Origin: Bacilli bacterium
GTDB taxonomy: Bacteria; Bacillota_I; Bacilli_A; RFN20; CAG-826
Direction: 5' to 3'
DNA: 20,483 nucleotides
NCBI GenBank assembly: GCA_017551465.1
Contig: JAFZLN010000053.1
Location: 1 to 20,483 of the forward strand
Shown here piece after piece: positions 8,251-14,918 of this stretch. The notes under the pieces were generated by a model. That model did no database searches and was not told where the DNA came from. It saw only the letters and a list, made by a program, of their open reading frames with translations. Made by a program: the position numbers and the translations under genes. Numbering within the stretch: the first letter of the stretch is position 1; every line of letters begins with the position of its first letter.

Positions 8251-8718
8251 TTACCAATGAACTTCTTCTACTCTATTGAATAGTTTTTTAATTTCTTCTG
8301 TAGGTTCTTCCCATTTCTTAATAAGAACCTCTAATTGTTGATCTGGCACAATTGAAGTTTCTTTTCTTTGCTTGTTATAGAAACGAATCTGTTCAACTGT
8401 GCGTGGGAATAAAACCAAAACATATTCATCGAATTCAGGATTCTCTTTAACGTACTTTTCTCTCAACATGTTCAAGTCAGTTAAAGCATCTAAAATTACA
8501 GTGACGTCATCATACATTTTTGCGTATTCATGAATTCTTAAAGAAAAAAGCTCCCATACTTCTTTTTGTTTAGAAAAATCCTGTGTCTCGCCAGTGAGTT
8601 CATATCTAATTTCATCACTAGAGACAATCAAAGTATGTGGATGAGCCTCTTGGTACGCTTTTGCCCAGGTGGATTTGCCGCTGCCAGGCATTGCAGATAA
8701 CATGATAAGTGTTTTCAT
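8251..8718 (-). CDS. P-loop kinase of the AAA_33 / polynucleotide-kinase-like type
   Basis: A 155-residue cytoplasmic protein with Walker A AMPGSGKST (9-17), then SSDEIRYELTG (33-43), where Asp35 sits at the usual catalytic or base position of this fold, and a strand VILDAL before a lid-like region (LFPRTVEQIRFYNKQR). This matches small predicted kinases related to the 5'-kinase domain of T4 polynucleotide kinase and zeta-like ATPases. The substrate is not recognisable. It is the first gene of the purine run and ends 10 bases before guaA. GGAGG lies 5 bases before its ATG. A nucleoside or RNA substrate would suit the context, but this is inference. Confidence 0.75.
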   Translation of the reverse strand: MKTLIMLSAMPGSGKSTWAKAYQEAHPHTLIVSSDEIRYELTGETQDFSKQKEVWELFSLRIHEYAKMYDDVTVILDALTDLNMLREKYVKENPEFDEYVLVLFPRTVEQIRFYNKQRKETSIVPDQQLEVLIKKWEEPTEEIKKLFNRVEEVHW

Positions 8719-8789
8719 TTCTTCCTCCGATTCGGTTGAACGAAATCCTATCTATTAGCAACTTTTAAATAAAAAGTTCCTACGTGATA

Positions 8790-8818
8790 ATCATAGTTAT
8801 ATAAGGGATATTTTTAAA
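8790..8818 (-). promoter_or_regulatory. Candidate sigma-A promoter for the kinase-guaA-hpt-xpt-FNT run
   Basis: Reading the minus strand, TTTAAA (8818-8813), a 17-base spacer, then TATGAT (8795-8790). The -10 matches 5 of 6 consensus bases and the -35 matches 4 of 6. Transcription would start near 8783, giving a ~65-base leader with an AT-rich inverted repeat (AACTTTT/AAAAGTT, 8760-8778). No purine riboswitch core is visible in this leader. Confidence 0.5.
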
Positions 8819-8849
8819 GAAAAAACTTTCATTAATGAATTTTTATATA

Positions 8850-8855
8850 TATAAT
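8850..8855 (+). promoter_or_regulatory. -10 element of toxin-antitoxin promoter
   Basis: A perfect TATAAT in an AT-rich tract 36 bases before the antitoxin ATG. The -35 (TTTCAT at 8827, 17-base spacer) is poor. The predicted start point near 8862 falls inside the adjoining palindromic repeat, as expected for autorepression. Confidence 0.55.
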
Positions 8856-8860
8856 TAAGT

Positions 8861-8881
8861 TGACTAGACTAGTCAGACTAG
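8861..8881 (+). promoter_or_regulatory. Palindromic operator of the toxin-antitoxin operon
   Basis: TGACTAG-A-CTAGTCA is a perfect 7-bp inverted repeat around one base (8861-8875). A further GACTAG copy follows at 8876-8881, running into the AGGAG ribosome binding site. Its place at the predicted transcription start fits binding by the Phd/YefM antitoxin or the toxin-antitoxin complex. Operator function is inferred from position and symmetry. Confidence 0.6.
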
Positions 8882-8890
8882 GAGAATAGA

Positions 8891-9124
8891 ATGGAAATTA
8901 ATATCTATGAAGCTAAAGCAAATTTCTCAAAAATAATTCAGATGATAGCAGACGGAACTGAAGATGTTATTATCATTTCAAAAAACGGAAAGCCAACTGC
9001 TCAAATAACCAGAATAGCAAAAAAGAATAGCAAAAGAATTGGCGCTGCAAAAAAAGAAATGGAAGGTTTTGACATCTCCGTTGAAGAATTGAATTCAATC
9101 GAAATTGAGGACTTTGGACTATAA
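8891..9124 (+). CDS. Type II antitoxin, Phd/YefM family
   Basis: A 77-residue protein with the Phd/YefM pattern: 'NIYEAKANFSKII' at the N-terminus, then 'DVIIISKNGKPTAQITRI' (25-42), which forms the DNA-binding dimer fold. The Lys- and Glu-rich C-terminal tail (after residue 43) would wrap and neutralise the toxin. AGGAG is 6 bases before the ATG. The toxin ATG is 2 bases after its stop, so the pair is translationally coupled. It lies on the plus strand between two minus-strand runs, opposite to its neighbours and head-on to replication, which suggests an inserted accessory module. Confidence 0.9.
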   Translation: MEINIYEAKANFSKIIQMIADGTEDVIIISKNGKPTAQITRIAKKNSKRIGAAKKEMEGFDISVEELNSIEIEDFGL

Positions 9125-9126
9125 TC

Positions 9127-9519
9127 ATGAAATTACTTTTAGATACACATGTTTTACTTTGGGCTTTAGAAGATTCTCCTAGACTACCATTCGAAATCAG
9201 AGAAGAAATAATAAGCGAAAGCAACGAAATATATGTCTCCGTCGCATCGTTATGGGAAATAGCAATTAAGCATAAGAAAAGCCCTGACAAAATGCCGTTC
9301 TCAGCATCTCAAATAAGAGATTATTGTCAAAGGGCTGGTTATATTTTCTTATCAATCAGCGTTGATTGCGTTTCAACATATGATGTGAATGACTTATCAT
9401 CTCATTTAGATCCATTTGATCAAATACTGACATGCCAAAGCGCAAGTCATATGATGAAACTCATAACACACGATGAGAAAATCAAAAATTTTAATATTGG
9501 ATTTGTTGAATTAATATAA
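9127..9519 (+). CDS. PIN-domain toxin (VapC-like ribonuclease)
   Basis: A 130-residue PIN domain. The acidic metal-binding residues appear in order: Asp6 (LLLDTHVLLWAL), Glu44 (SVASLWEIAIK), Asp98 (DPFDQIL, 95-101) and Asp116 (LITHDEKI). Length and motifs fit the VapC-like toxins paired with Phd/YefM antitoxins. Such toxins cleave RNA, typically tRNA or rRNA; the target here is unknown. There is no good ribosome binding site of its own, which fits coupling to the antitoxin two bases upstream. All expected catalytic residues are present, so the toxin looks intact. Its last 9 bases (TTAATATAA) also encode, on the other strand, the end of the convergent nucleotidyltransferase. Confidence 0.9.
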   Translation: MKLLLDTHVLLWALEDSPRLPFEIREEIISESNEIYVSVASLWEIAIKHKKSPDKMPFSASQIRDYCQRAGYIFLSISVDCVSTYDVNDLSSHLDPFDQILTCQSASHMMKLITHDEKIKNFNIGFVELI

Positions 9520-10410
9520 ACCTTCTTTGTATTCGCCTTTATCCACTAAGGCTTTTAAGGCTTTAACAACACCTGGTTTGTCTTCTTTATAAGTGACACC
9601 AAACCATACTGATGGAGTGGATAATAAGTGGACTGTAGCTTTGTTTTCGTGAACTAATTCATCAACAACTGTTGGAATTAAGAATTCAGATTTTGGCACA
9701 TTGATATTATCTTTTAACCAAAGTGGGAACTTTTCTCTTAAAGCAGGAATTAAGTCTTTGTTGAAACAGAATAAGTTCATAGAAACAAGTTGTGATGGTT
9801 TAACCATGAATTTAGCAGTGCCATCTAATGGTTCGCAAGCGATCATATCACCATCTTTATAGATGCTTGATTCAATAAGTTTTTCTAAATTGCCATCTTT
9901 ATCTTCAAAGACCACACCTCTTTTAACCGCACCATTTTCAGTCATAGTGTTCTTAGCTTCGAATGCCACAATAGCGTATTTGCCTTTACTACCTTCTGGT
10001 AAAGACTTGAGATAGTTATAAGCAACTTCGTAAGTTTCCTTACCGTAGAAATCATCGCCATTGATAACGATAAAATCTTCCTTAATTAGGTCACGTGCCG
10101 CGTAAATTGCATGCGCAGTGCCCCATGGCTTCTCTCTACCTTCTGGCACTTTGAAGCCTTCTGGAAGGTCATTTAAATCTTGGAAAGCATATTCAACTTT
10201 AATGATTTTTTCCGCTCTTTTACCGATGGTGTCTCTGAATGCTTCATAGAATTCTTTTTTGATAATGAAGACGACACTGCTGAAGCCAGCACGCTTTGCG
10301 TCATAGATGGAATAGTCTAATAAGAAGTTGTTGTAGTCATCCATTGGTTCCATTTGTTTGAGGCCACCAAAACGACTACCCATACCAGCGGCCATAATTA
10401 CTAATTGCAT
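9511..10410 (-). CDS. NDP-sugar pyrophosphorylase-like nucleotidyltransferase
   Basis: A 299-residue protein with the nucleotidyltransferase signature IMAAGMGSRFGG (5-16) followed by LKQMEP, a 'WGTAHAIYAA' nucleotide/sugar loop, and a metal-binding 'VINGDDFYG'. It probably joins a sugar-1-phosphate to an NTP (UTP or dTTP class). The exact sugar is not readable, and it is not a standard GalU or RmlA by motif. AAGGAG lies 8 bases upstream. It is the last gene of the long minus-strand run, 21 bases after the ROK kinase, so kinase and pyrophosphorylase may act on the same sugar pool. No terminator is seen after it, and its stop lies inside the PIN toxin gene. Confidence 0.8.
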   Translation of the reverse strand: MQLVIMAAGMGSRFGGLKQMEPMDDYNNFLLDYSIYDAKRAGFSSVVFIIKKEFYEAFRDTIGKRAEKIIKVEYAFQDLNDLPEGFKVPEGREKPWGTAHAIYAARDLIKEDFIVINGDDFYGKETYEVAYNYLKSLPEGSKGKYAIVAFEAKNTMTENGAVKRGVVFEDKDGNLEKLIESSIYKDGDMIACEPLDGTAKFMVKPSQLVSMNLFCFNKDLIPALREKFPLWLKDNINVPKSEFLIPTVVDELVHENKATVHLLSTPSVWFGVTYKEDKPGVVKALKALVDKGEYKEGLY

Positions 10411-10431
10411 AATATAATCTCCTTTTGTTGT

Positions 10432-11376
10432 TTATTTGAAAAATAAAGCTGCAGCACCAATCTTACCTGAATCATAGCCTAATTCAGCAGGTACCACTTT
10501 AACTTCTGGTGTGGCTTTATATCCATAAAAACGTTCTTCAATATATTTGTTTAATGGATCAAATAGTGCCGCACCAGCATTAGCGATGCCGCCTGAAAGG
10601 ACGACAACGTTTGGTCTAAAGATGTTGCAGTAATTTAAAATACCTTCACCAAGATACTTGATGTAGTTATTTAACACGTCTTGCGCGGCTTTATCACCTT
10701 TAGCAGCGGCTTCAAATACTACTTTGCCACCCACTAATTCAATTTCTGGTGATATTTGCCACATAAGTGAACGTTTATTGCCATACATGGCTTTCTTAGT
10801 TTCTCTAATTAAAGCGGTTGCAGAAGCATAAGCTTCTAAGCAGCCTTTTCTACCACATGAACATTGTTCGCCATCAACTTGTACGACAACGTGTCCAAGT
10901 TCTCCACCTTTACCTTGATTGCCTTCATAAAGCTTGCCGTTAATGATGATGCCACCACCAACACCTGTGCCTAATGTGAGCATGATAACGGTTTCATATG
11001 ATTTACCCGCACCAAACTTTGCCTCACCTAATGCCGCAGCGTTCGCGTCATTAGTTAAACGGATTGGATATGGTAATGTTTCTTGCATAATTTCAGCCAC
11101 ATGTAAATCATTCCAGCCTAAATTATTTGCATAGTTAACAATACCTTTTTCCACATCTAATGTACCTGGAGAACCGATACCTATACCGGCTATTTTGCCT
11201 TCTAAATGTTGAGAAACGATATAATCTTTCACTAACTCTGCTAATTGTTGAATGGTTTTTTCACCTGGTTCGCCTTTAACAAAAGGCATGGAAAATTTGT
11301 CATAAACACGGCCATTACTATCTACTGCCGCGCCTTTAATTGACATACCACCAATATCAATGCCGATTGCAATCAT
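10432..11376 (-). CDS. glcK: ROK family sugar kinase, probably glucokinase
   Basis: A 314-residue cytoplasmic kinase. ATP-binding loop GIDIGGMSIKGA is at 5-16, catalytic Asp110 in NDANAAALGEAK, TLGTGVGGGI at 134-143, and the ROK zinc site is His162 with CSCGRKGCLEAY (Cys172, 174, 179). Motifs and length fit glucokinase (glucose to glucose-6-phosphate), but N-acetylmannosamine or glucosamine kinases share them. AAGGAG sits right after the stop of the preceding small gene, 7 bases from the ATG. It is placed between a GlmU-like and another sugar nucleotidyltransferase, suggesting sugar activation. Confidence 0.85.
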   Translation of the reverse strand: MIAIGIDIGGMSIKGAAVDSNGRVYDKFSMPFVKGEPGEKTIQQLAELVKDYIVSQHLEGKIAGIGIGSPGTLDVEKGIVNYANNLGWNDLHVAEIMQETLPYPIRLTNDANAAALGEAKFGAGKSYETVIMLTLGTGVGGGIIINGKLYEGNQGKGGELGHVVVQVDGEQCSCGRKGCLEAYASATALIRETKKAMYGNKRSLMWQISPEIELVGGKVVFEAAAKGDKAAQDVLNNYIKYLGEGILNYCNIFRPNVVVLSGGIANAGAALFDPLNKYIEERFYGYKATPEVKVVPAELGYDSGKIGAAALFFK

Positions 11377-11388
11377 ATGGATCTCCTT

Positions 11389-11634
11389 TTAGAACTTAAT
11401 ATCATAGAAGACAAAGTTATTATCGTTATCGATATAACCGACTTCTTTATCTTTGATAATGATGTAGCCATCATCATCGACATAACCGAGTTTCTTGGCA
11501 CCGAAGGATATTTCACCTTCTGGAGTAATATCAGCGAACTTTTGACGGTTGATAAAAATACCTTCACGGTCAATATAACCGACCATTCTTTCGCCTACGA
11601 AAACGTTCTTACCAAAACTCTCGACAATTTGCAT
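11389..11634 (-). CDS. Small GYID-repeat protein, unknown function
   Basis: An 81-residue soluble protein without signal peptide or membrane segment. It consists of imperfect short repeats: VGYIDREGIFI, then LGYVDDDGYIII, then VGYIDNDNNFVFY, which look like successive beta-hairpins. It belongs to no family I can name. Its reality is supported by tight packing. The GlmU-like stop TAG, one base, then its ATG on one side, and the ROK kinase ribosome binding site starting at its own stop codon on the other. An upstream TTG (11646) would add four residues overlapping the previous gene. It could be a small partner or regulator of the adjacent sugar enzymes, but that is inference from position only. 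Confidence 0.75.
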   Translation of the reverse strand: MQIVESFGKNVFVGERMVGYIDREGIFINRQKFADITPEGEISFGAKKLGYVDDDGYIIIKDKEVGYIDNDNNFVFYDIKF

Positions 11635-11635
11635 A

Positions 11636-12652
11636 CTATTTACCAACTTTTACCGCAAAAGGACCGACTTTTGCAGAGTTTTCGACCTTAACACCATCTA
11701 AATTGGAGGAGACGATTTCTGCTTCATTGCCCACTTCAACATTGTTTAAAACAGTGTTAGGACCAATGATACAAGCTTCACCAATTTTGGAGTTACCTAA
11801 GATGGTTGTATTGGATTTAATAACGGTGTCCTGACCGATTGTGACATCTGGTGAGATGTACGCAGAATCGATATCTTCGATAGAGACACCAGACAACATT
11901 AATTTTTGGTTGATACGTTTACGCATAATCTTGGTCGCGTACGCTAATTGGACACGATTGTTAATGCTATAAACTTCTTTCATTTCTTCAGCCACGAAAA
12001 CACCAACATGGTAACCATCTTGGATGAATAATTGGACTAATTCAGAAAGGTAGAATAAGTGTCTGTTATTATCCACTGATAGTCTTTCAATGTATTTGAA
12101 TAACAATTCGTTATCAATGATACAGATACCGGTGTTAACTTCGTTAATTTCGTATTCAGCGAATGTGCAATCGCTTTCTTCTCTAATTGCTAAGATTCTA
12201 TTACTCTTATCTTCACGCAAGATACGGCCATATCCTTTTGGATTTTCCAAAACAGCGGAAACAACAGTCATATCATATTTATTCTTTTCATGAATGTGAT
12301 AGATTTGGCGGAGTGTTTCAGTTTCTACTAATGGTGTATCACCATAGATAACTAATGTTTGGCCAGGTTTACCTTCTAAGAATGGTTTTGCTTGTAAAAC
12401 AGCATGACCTGTACCTAATAATCTCTTTTGCCAAGCGATATCAGATTCTTTTTCCACTAATGATTTTGTTAATTCACCACCGAAGCCAACAACAGTGACA
12501 ATTTGTTGTGGGTCTAATGGTTTAACCGCATCAATAACATAGTTAATGATTGGTTTTCCTAAAATTGGATAAGAAACCTTTGAATGCTCTGGATCACGAG
12601 AATTCATTCCTGTTCCTTTACCAGCAGCTAATACGATTACATACTTGTTCAT
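11636..12652 (-). CDS. glmU: GlmU-like uridylyltransferase with truncated beta-helix
   Basis: A 338-residue protein, against about 450-460 for bifunctional GlmU. The N-terminal pyrophosphorylase domain (1-~230) has VLAAGKGTGM (7-16), Lys25, LLGTGHAVLQA (78-88), YGDTPLVE (103-110) and NTGICI. The C-terminal left-handed beta-helix starts near 250 (ISPDVTIGQDTVI...) and stops after about four coils. The family's acetyl-CoA site and catalytic His are therefore missing, leaving at best UTP + GlcNAc-1-P to UDP-GlcNAc. The family's catalytic Arg (GTRM) is Gly15 here (codon GGA). The order tatD-rnmV-rsmA-ispE-glmU matches other Bacillota and supports orthology. Acetylation must be done elsewhere, or the substrate differs. 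GGAGG is 7 bases before the ATG. Confidence 0.8.
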   Translation of the reverse strand: MNKYVIVLAAGKGTGMNSRDPEHSKVSYPILGKPIINYVIDAVKPLDPQQIVTVVGFGGELTKSLVEKESDIAWQKRLLGTGHAVLQAKPFLEGKPGQTLVIYGDTPLVETETLRQIYHIHEKNKYDMTVVSAVLENPKGYGRILREDKSNRILAIREESDCTFAEYEINEVNTGICIIDNELLFKYIERLSVDNNRHLFYLSELVQLFIQDGYHVGVFVAEEMKEVYSINNRVQLAYATKIMRKRINQKLMLSGVSIEDIDSAYISPDVTIGQDTVIKSNTTILGNSKIGEACIIGPNTVLNNVEVGNEAEIVSSNLDGVKVENSAKVGPFAVKVGK

Positions 12653-12689
12653 AAAAGAACCTCCATTATGTTATGTAAAATTATGTTGT

Positions 12690-13544
12690 TTATTTTAATA
12701 CCTTGGCTATTTCAACCTGGTATTTGTTTTCTAGTTTTTTAAGGACCTTCTTTAATAGTTTTTTATCGGTGCTTAAGGCAAATACAGCGGAACCTGAACC
12801 TGACATTTGCACAATCTTAAGTCCTTCAGCTTTTAATTCATCAATGATGGCTTGAATATTAGGCACCAAAGATATAGCAGGGGCTTGTAAGGCATTAGAA
12901 ATGCTATTGGCTAACAATTCATCATCGCCTTCTTCCAAAGCTTTAATGACTGTGTCAACATCACAAGATGTTAAATTCATAGTGTCTGCGACAGCATAAA
13001 CTTCTCTAGTGGAGCAACCTGCTTCAGGTTTAACGATTAACACATAGTAGTTATTTTTGATTTTGATTGGGGTTGTTTTTTCACCAAGACCTTGGCATCT
13101 AGCAGGTTCGCATTTCACAAAAAAAGGAATATCGCAGCCTAGAGACTTACCAATTTCCATAAGTTCTTCATCTGTAGCCCCTAAATTAAGTAACGTGTTA
13201 ACTGCTTTCATCGTGCAGGCAGCATTAGAAGAGCCACCACCTAGGCCCGCTTGGATAGGAATAACCTTATGAATAAGGATTCTGAATTTTTGATCAAACT
13301 TATAAATGCTTTGAAGTTTATCAATAGCAAAAGTGGCTAGGTTATAGGTGAAAGTGCCAATACTAAAATCATCAACAGTAACAAAGTTATCTGGTGATTT
13401 GTTTAACTTATCAACCACTAATGAGTCGTGTAAAGAGATGGGTAACATAACCATGTCTAATTCATGGAATCCATCTTCACGCTTACCAGTAATATTTAAG
13501 CAAAGATTGATTTTCGCATAACTACGAACGTGTAAACTTTTCAT
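12690..13544 (-). CDS. ispE: 4-diphosphocytidyl-2-C-methyl-D-erythritol kinase
   Basis: A 284-residue GHMP-superfamily kinase that phosphorylates CDP-methylerythritol in the MEP route to isoprenoid precursors. Visible motifs are YAKINLCLNITGKREDGFHEL (9-29, Lys11 included), the ATP loop PIQAGLGGGSSNAA (96-109), CDIPFF with catalytic Asp138, and MSGSGSAVFAL near the C-terminus. The ATG at 13544 is preferred over a TTG two codons upstream (13550); no strong ribosome binding site is seen at either. The length is as usual for the family. It lies between rsmA and the glmU-like gene, as in many Bacillota, but without the purR/spoVG genes found between them in Bacillus. It implies use of the non-mevalonate pathway. 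Confidence 0.93.
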   Translation of the reverse strand: MKSLHVRSYAKINLCLNITGKREDGFHELDMVMLPISLHDSLVVDKLNKSPDNFVTVDDFSIGTFTYNLATFAIDKLQSIYKFDQKFRILIHKVIPIQAGLGGGSSNAACTMKAVNTLLNLGATDEELMEIGKSLGCDIPFFVKCEPARCQGLGEKTTPIKIKNNYYVLIVKPEAGCSTREVYAVADTMNLTSCDVDTVIKALEEGDDELLANSISNALQAPAISLVPNIQAIIDELKAEGLKIVQMSGSGSAVFALSTDKKLLKKVLKKLENKYQVEIAKVLK

Positions 13545-13591
13545 CTTCAATACAATATTACTACTTAAAAAGTATTTTTAATAGGTCTTTA

Positions 13592-14401
13592 TTATTTTTG
13601 AAGAAAGTGATAAATGGCTAAATATGTCTCTGGAGAAAGATCTTCAGGACGAGATAATGGATTTATATTTAAGCTGGTGCACACTTTAGTGACTAACTCC
13701 TTATCTTTCAAAGTATTAACTAAATTGTTTTGGATTGTTTTTCTGCGATTTGAAAATAATGCTTTCGCTAATTTGAACGCTCCAAGAGCGGATTCTCTAT
13801 CTTTTGTTTCATCAATATTAATAGCGAAAACTACCGAACTACATTTAGGTGCTGGATAGAACGATCCTGCTTTAACTGTAAATAGCTTTTCAATGTTCCC
13901 TAATAGGTGAAGTAATACAGAAACTGGTCCATATTCTTTACCTTTAACATCATAAAAACGATTAAGTGCTTCGCTTTGGATCATAAAAACCATGCGTTTA
14001 GCAGAAACCGCATTTGTTAAAAAGAATTGTATTGTTTCAGTTGTAATGTTGTAGGGTAAGTTACCAATTACTTTATTATATTTTGAAACATCGTGTTTTC
14101 TGATATCGCTTTCAATGATTTGAATGTTGGAATTATCTTGATAAACAACACGTAAAAAATTAACCATTCTAGGATCAATGTCCACGGCATCATATTTAGG
14201 GTTTTTAAGACTGACAAAATGAGTCAAACTTCCTAAGCCTGGACCAACTTCTAGAACATAATCTTTTTCATCAAGATTTAAAACATTCACGATACGTTCA
14301 CAGATTGATGGTTCCACTAAAAAGTTTTGGCCATAATCTTTGTCTGGTCTTAAGGAAGCTTTAGTAACTATTTCATTGATGTTAGAACGATTAATTTCCA
14401 T
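13592..14401 (-). CDS. rsmA: 16S rRNA dimethyladenosine transferase (A1518/A1519)
   Basis: A 269-residue methyltransferase (KsgA) that dimethylates two adjacent adenines at the 3' end of 16S rRNA during 30S maturation. Motifs are YGQNFLVEP (23-31), the SAM-binding EVGPGLGSLT (51-60), the acidic DIDP (74-77), and NLPYN (114-118) of motif IV. The C-terminal helical domain carries FSNRRKTIQNNL. Length is normal. Its start overlaps the end of rnmV by 11 bases, so the two RNA-processing genes are coupled. Confidence 0.96.
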   Translation of the reverse strand: MEINRSNINEIVTKASLRPDKDYGQNFLVEPSICERIVNVLNLDEKDYVLEVGPGLGSLTHFVSLKNPKYDAVDIDPRMVNFLRVVYQDNSNIQIIESDIRKHDVSKYNKVIGNLPYNITTETIQFFLTNAVSAKRMVFMIQSEALNRFYDVKGKEYGPVSVLLHLLGNIEKLFTVKAGSFYPAPKCSSVVFAINIDETKDRESALGAFKLAKALFSNRRKTIQNNLVNTLKDKELVTKVCTSLNINPLSRPEDLSPETYLAIYHFLQK

Positions 14402-14918
14402 GATATTCTTCCACTATTTTCTTTAACACTTCTAATTGTATCTGATTGAGATTCATTCTTTTAAGCAATTGTTTGTTATTGCACTTTCCTAAATCGAGTT
14501 TTTCGGACACATATTCCCTCAATTCACTACTTTCTGTTATTCCTAAACTATACAAATCAGAAATTGTGATATTTGGGGTATTTTCAGGGTTTTTGACTGA
14601 AAAAGCCTGCAATTTGCCAATAATTTCGCTTATCTCACACTCTGCGACACCGTTTTTTACACCCCTGTTACACTTATTAATATCAATTTCGACATTAATC
14701 ACATCACCTATTAGCTGATTTAGCTTATTTCTAATAGTTTTACCAGCATCGTCTGGATCTAAAAGTGCAATTACTTTCTTGCCTCTTAAATAAGCAATTG
14801 TACGCTCATCTAATTCATAACCATTAATCACAACTATCTCTGAAGAAATATAGTTAGAAAGATAAGAAGCGTCTTCTTTTCCTTCAACAACTAAAACACC
14901 ATCTAAATACATTTTCAT
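14391..14918 (-). CDS. rnmV: Ribonuclease M5
   Basis: A 175-residue TOPRIM nuclease that trims the 5S rRNA precursor in Gram-positive bacteria. TOPRIM acidic residues are seen at Glu12 (VVEGKEDA) and in LLDPDDAGKTIR (53-64). The C-terminal half, which binds 5S rRNA and L18 in this family, ends QLLKRMNLNQIQLEVLKKI. The length is typical (about 175-190). The ATG overlaps the tatD stop (ATGA), and a second in-frame ATG lies two codons later. Codon use is less biased and more A/T at third positions than in the flanking housekeeping genes. Confidence 0.94.
   Translation of the reverse strand: MKMYLDGVLVVEGKEDASYLSNYISSEIVVINGYELDERTIAYLRGKKVIALLDPDDAGKTIRNKLNQLIGDVINVEIDINKCNRGVKNGVAECEISEIIGKLQAFSVKNPENTPNITISDLYSLGITESSELREYVSEKLDLGKCNNKQLLKRMNLNQIQLEVLKKIVEEYHGN

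Noticed and set aside
8719..8789. Purine riboswitch ahead of the kinase-guaA run
   Set aside because: The conserved junction and loop sequences of the purine aptamer are not visible; only a weak AT-rich hairpin is present.
11373..11573. Alternative minus-strand frame of 66 codons over the GYID-repeat gene
   Set aside because: It is Ser/Ile/Met-rich without pattern, overlaps the kinase start, and lacks the packing and repeats of the other frame.
11389..11640. glmU broken by a frameshift, with the missing helix in the next frame
   Set aside because: The sequence after the stop does not encode hexapeptide-repeat coils in any frame; it encodes GYID repeats.
11377..11691. Plus-strand frame of 104 codons opposite the GYID-repeat and glmU-like genes
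   Set aside because: It is antisense to two better-supported genes, with no homology or ribosome binding site.
14915..14917. Mollicute-style TGA-as-Trp code
   Set aside because: TGA ends tatD exactly at the rnmV overlap, and Trp is TGG in the genes read.
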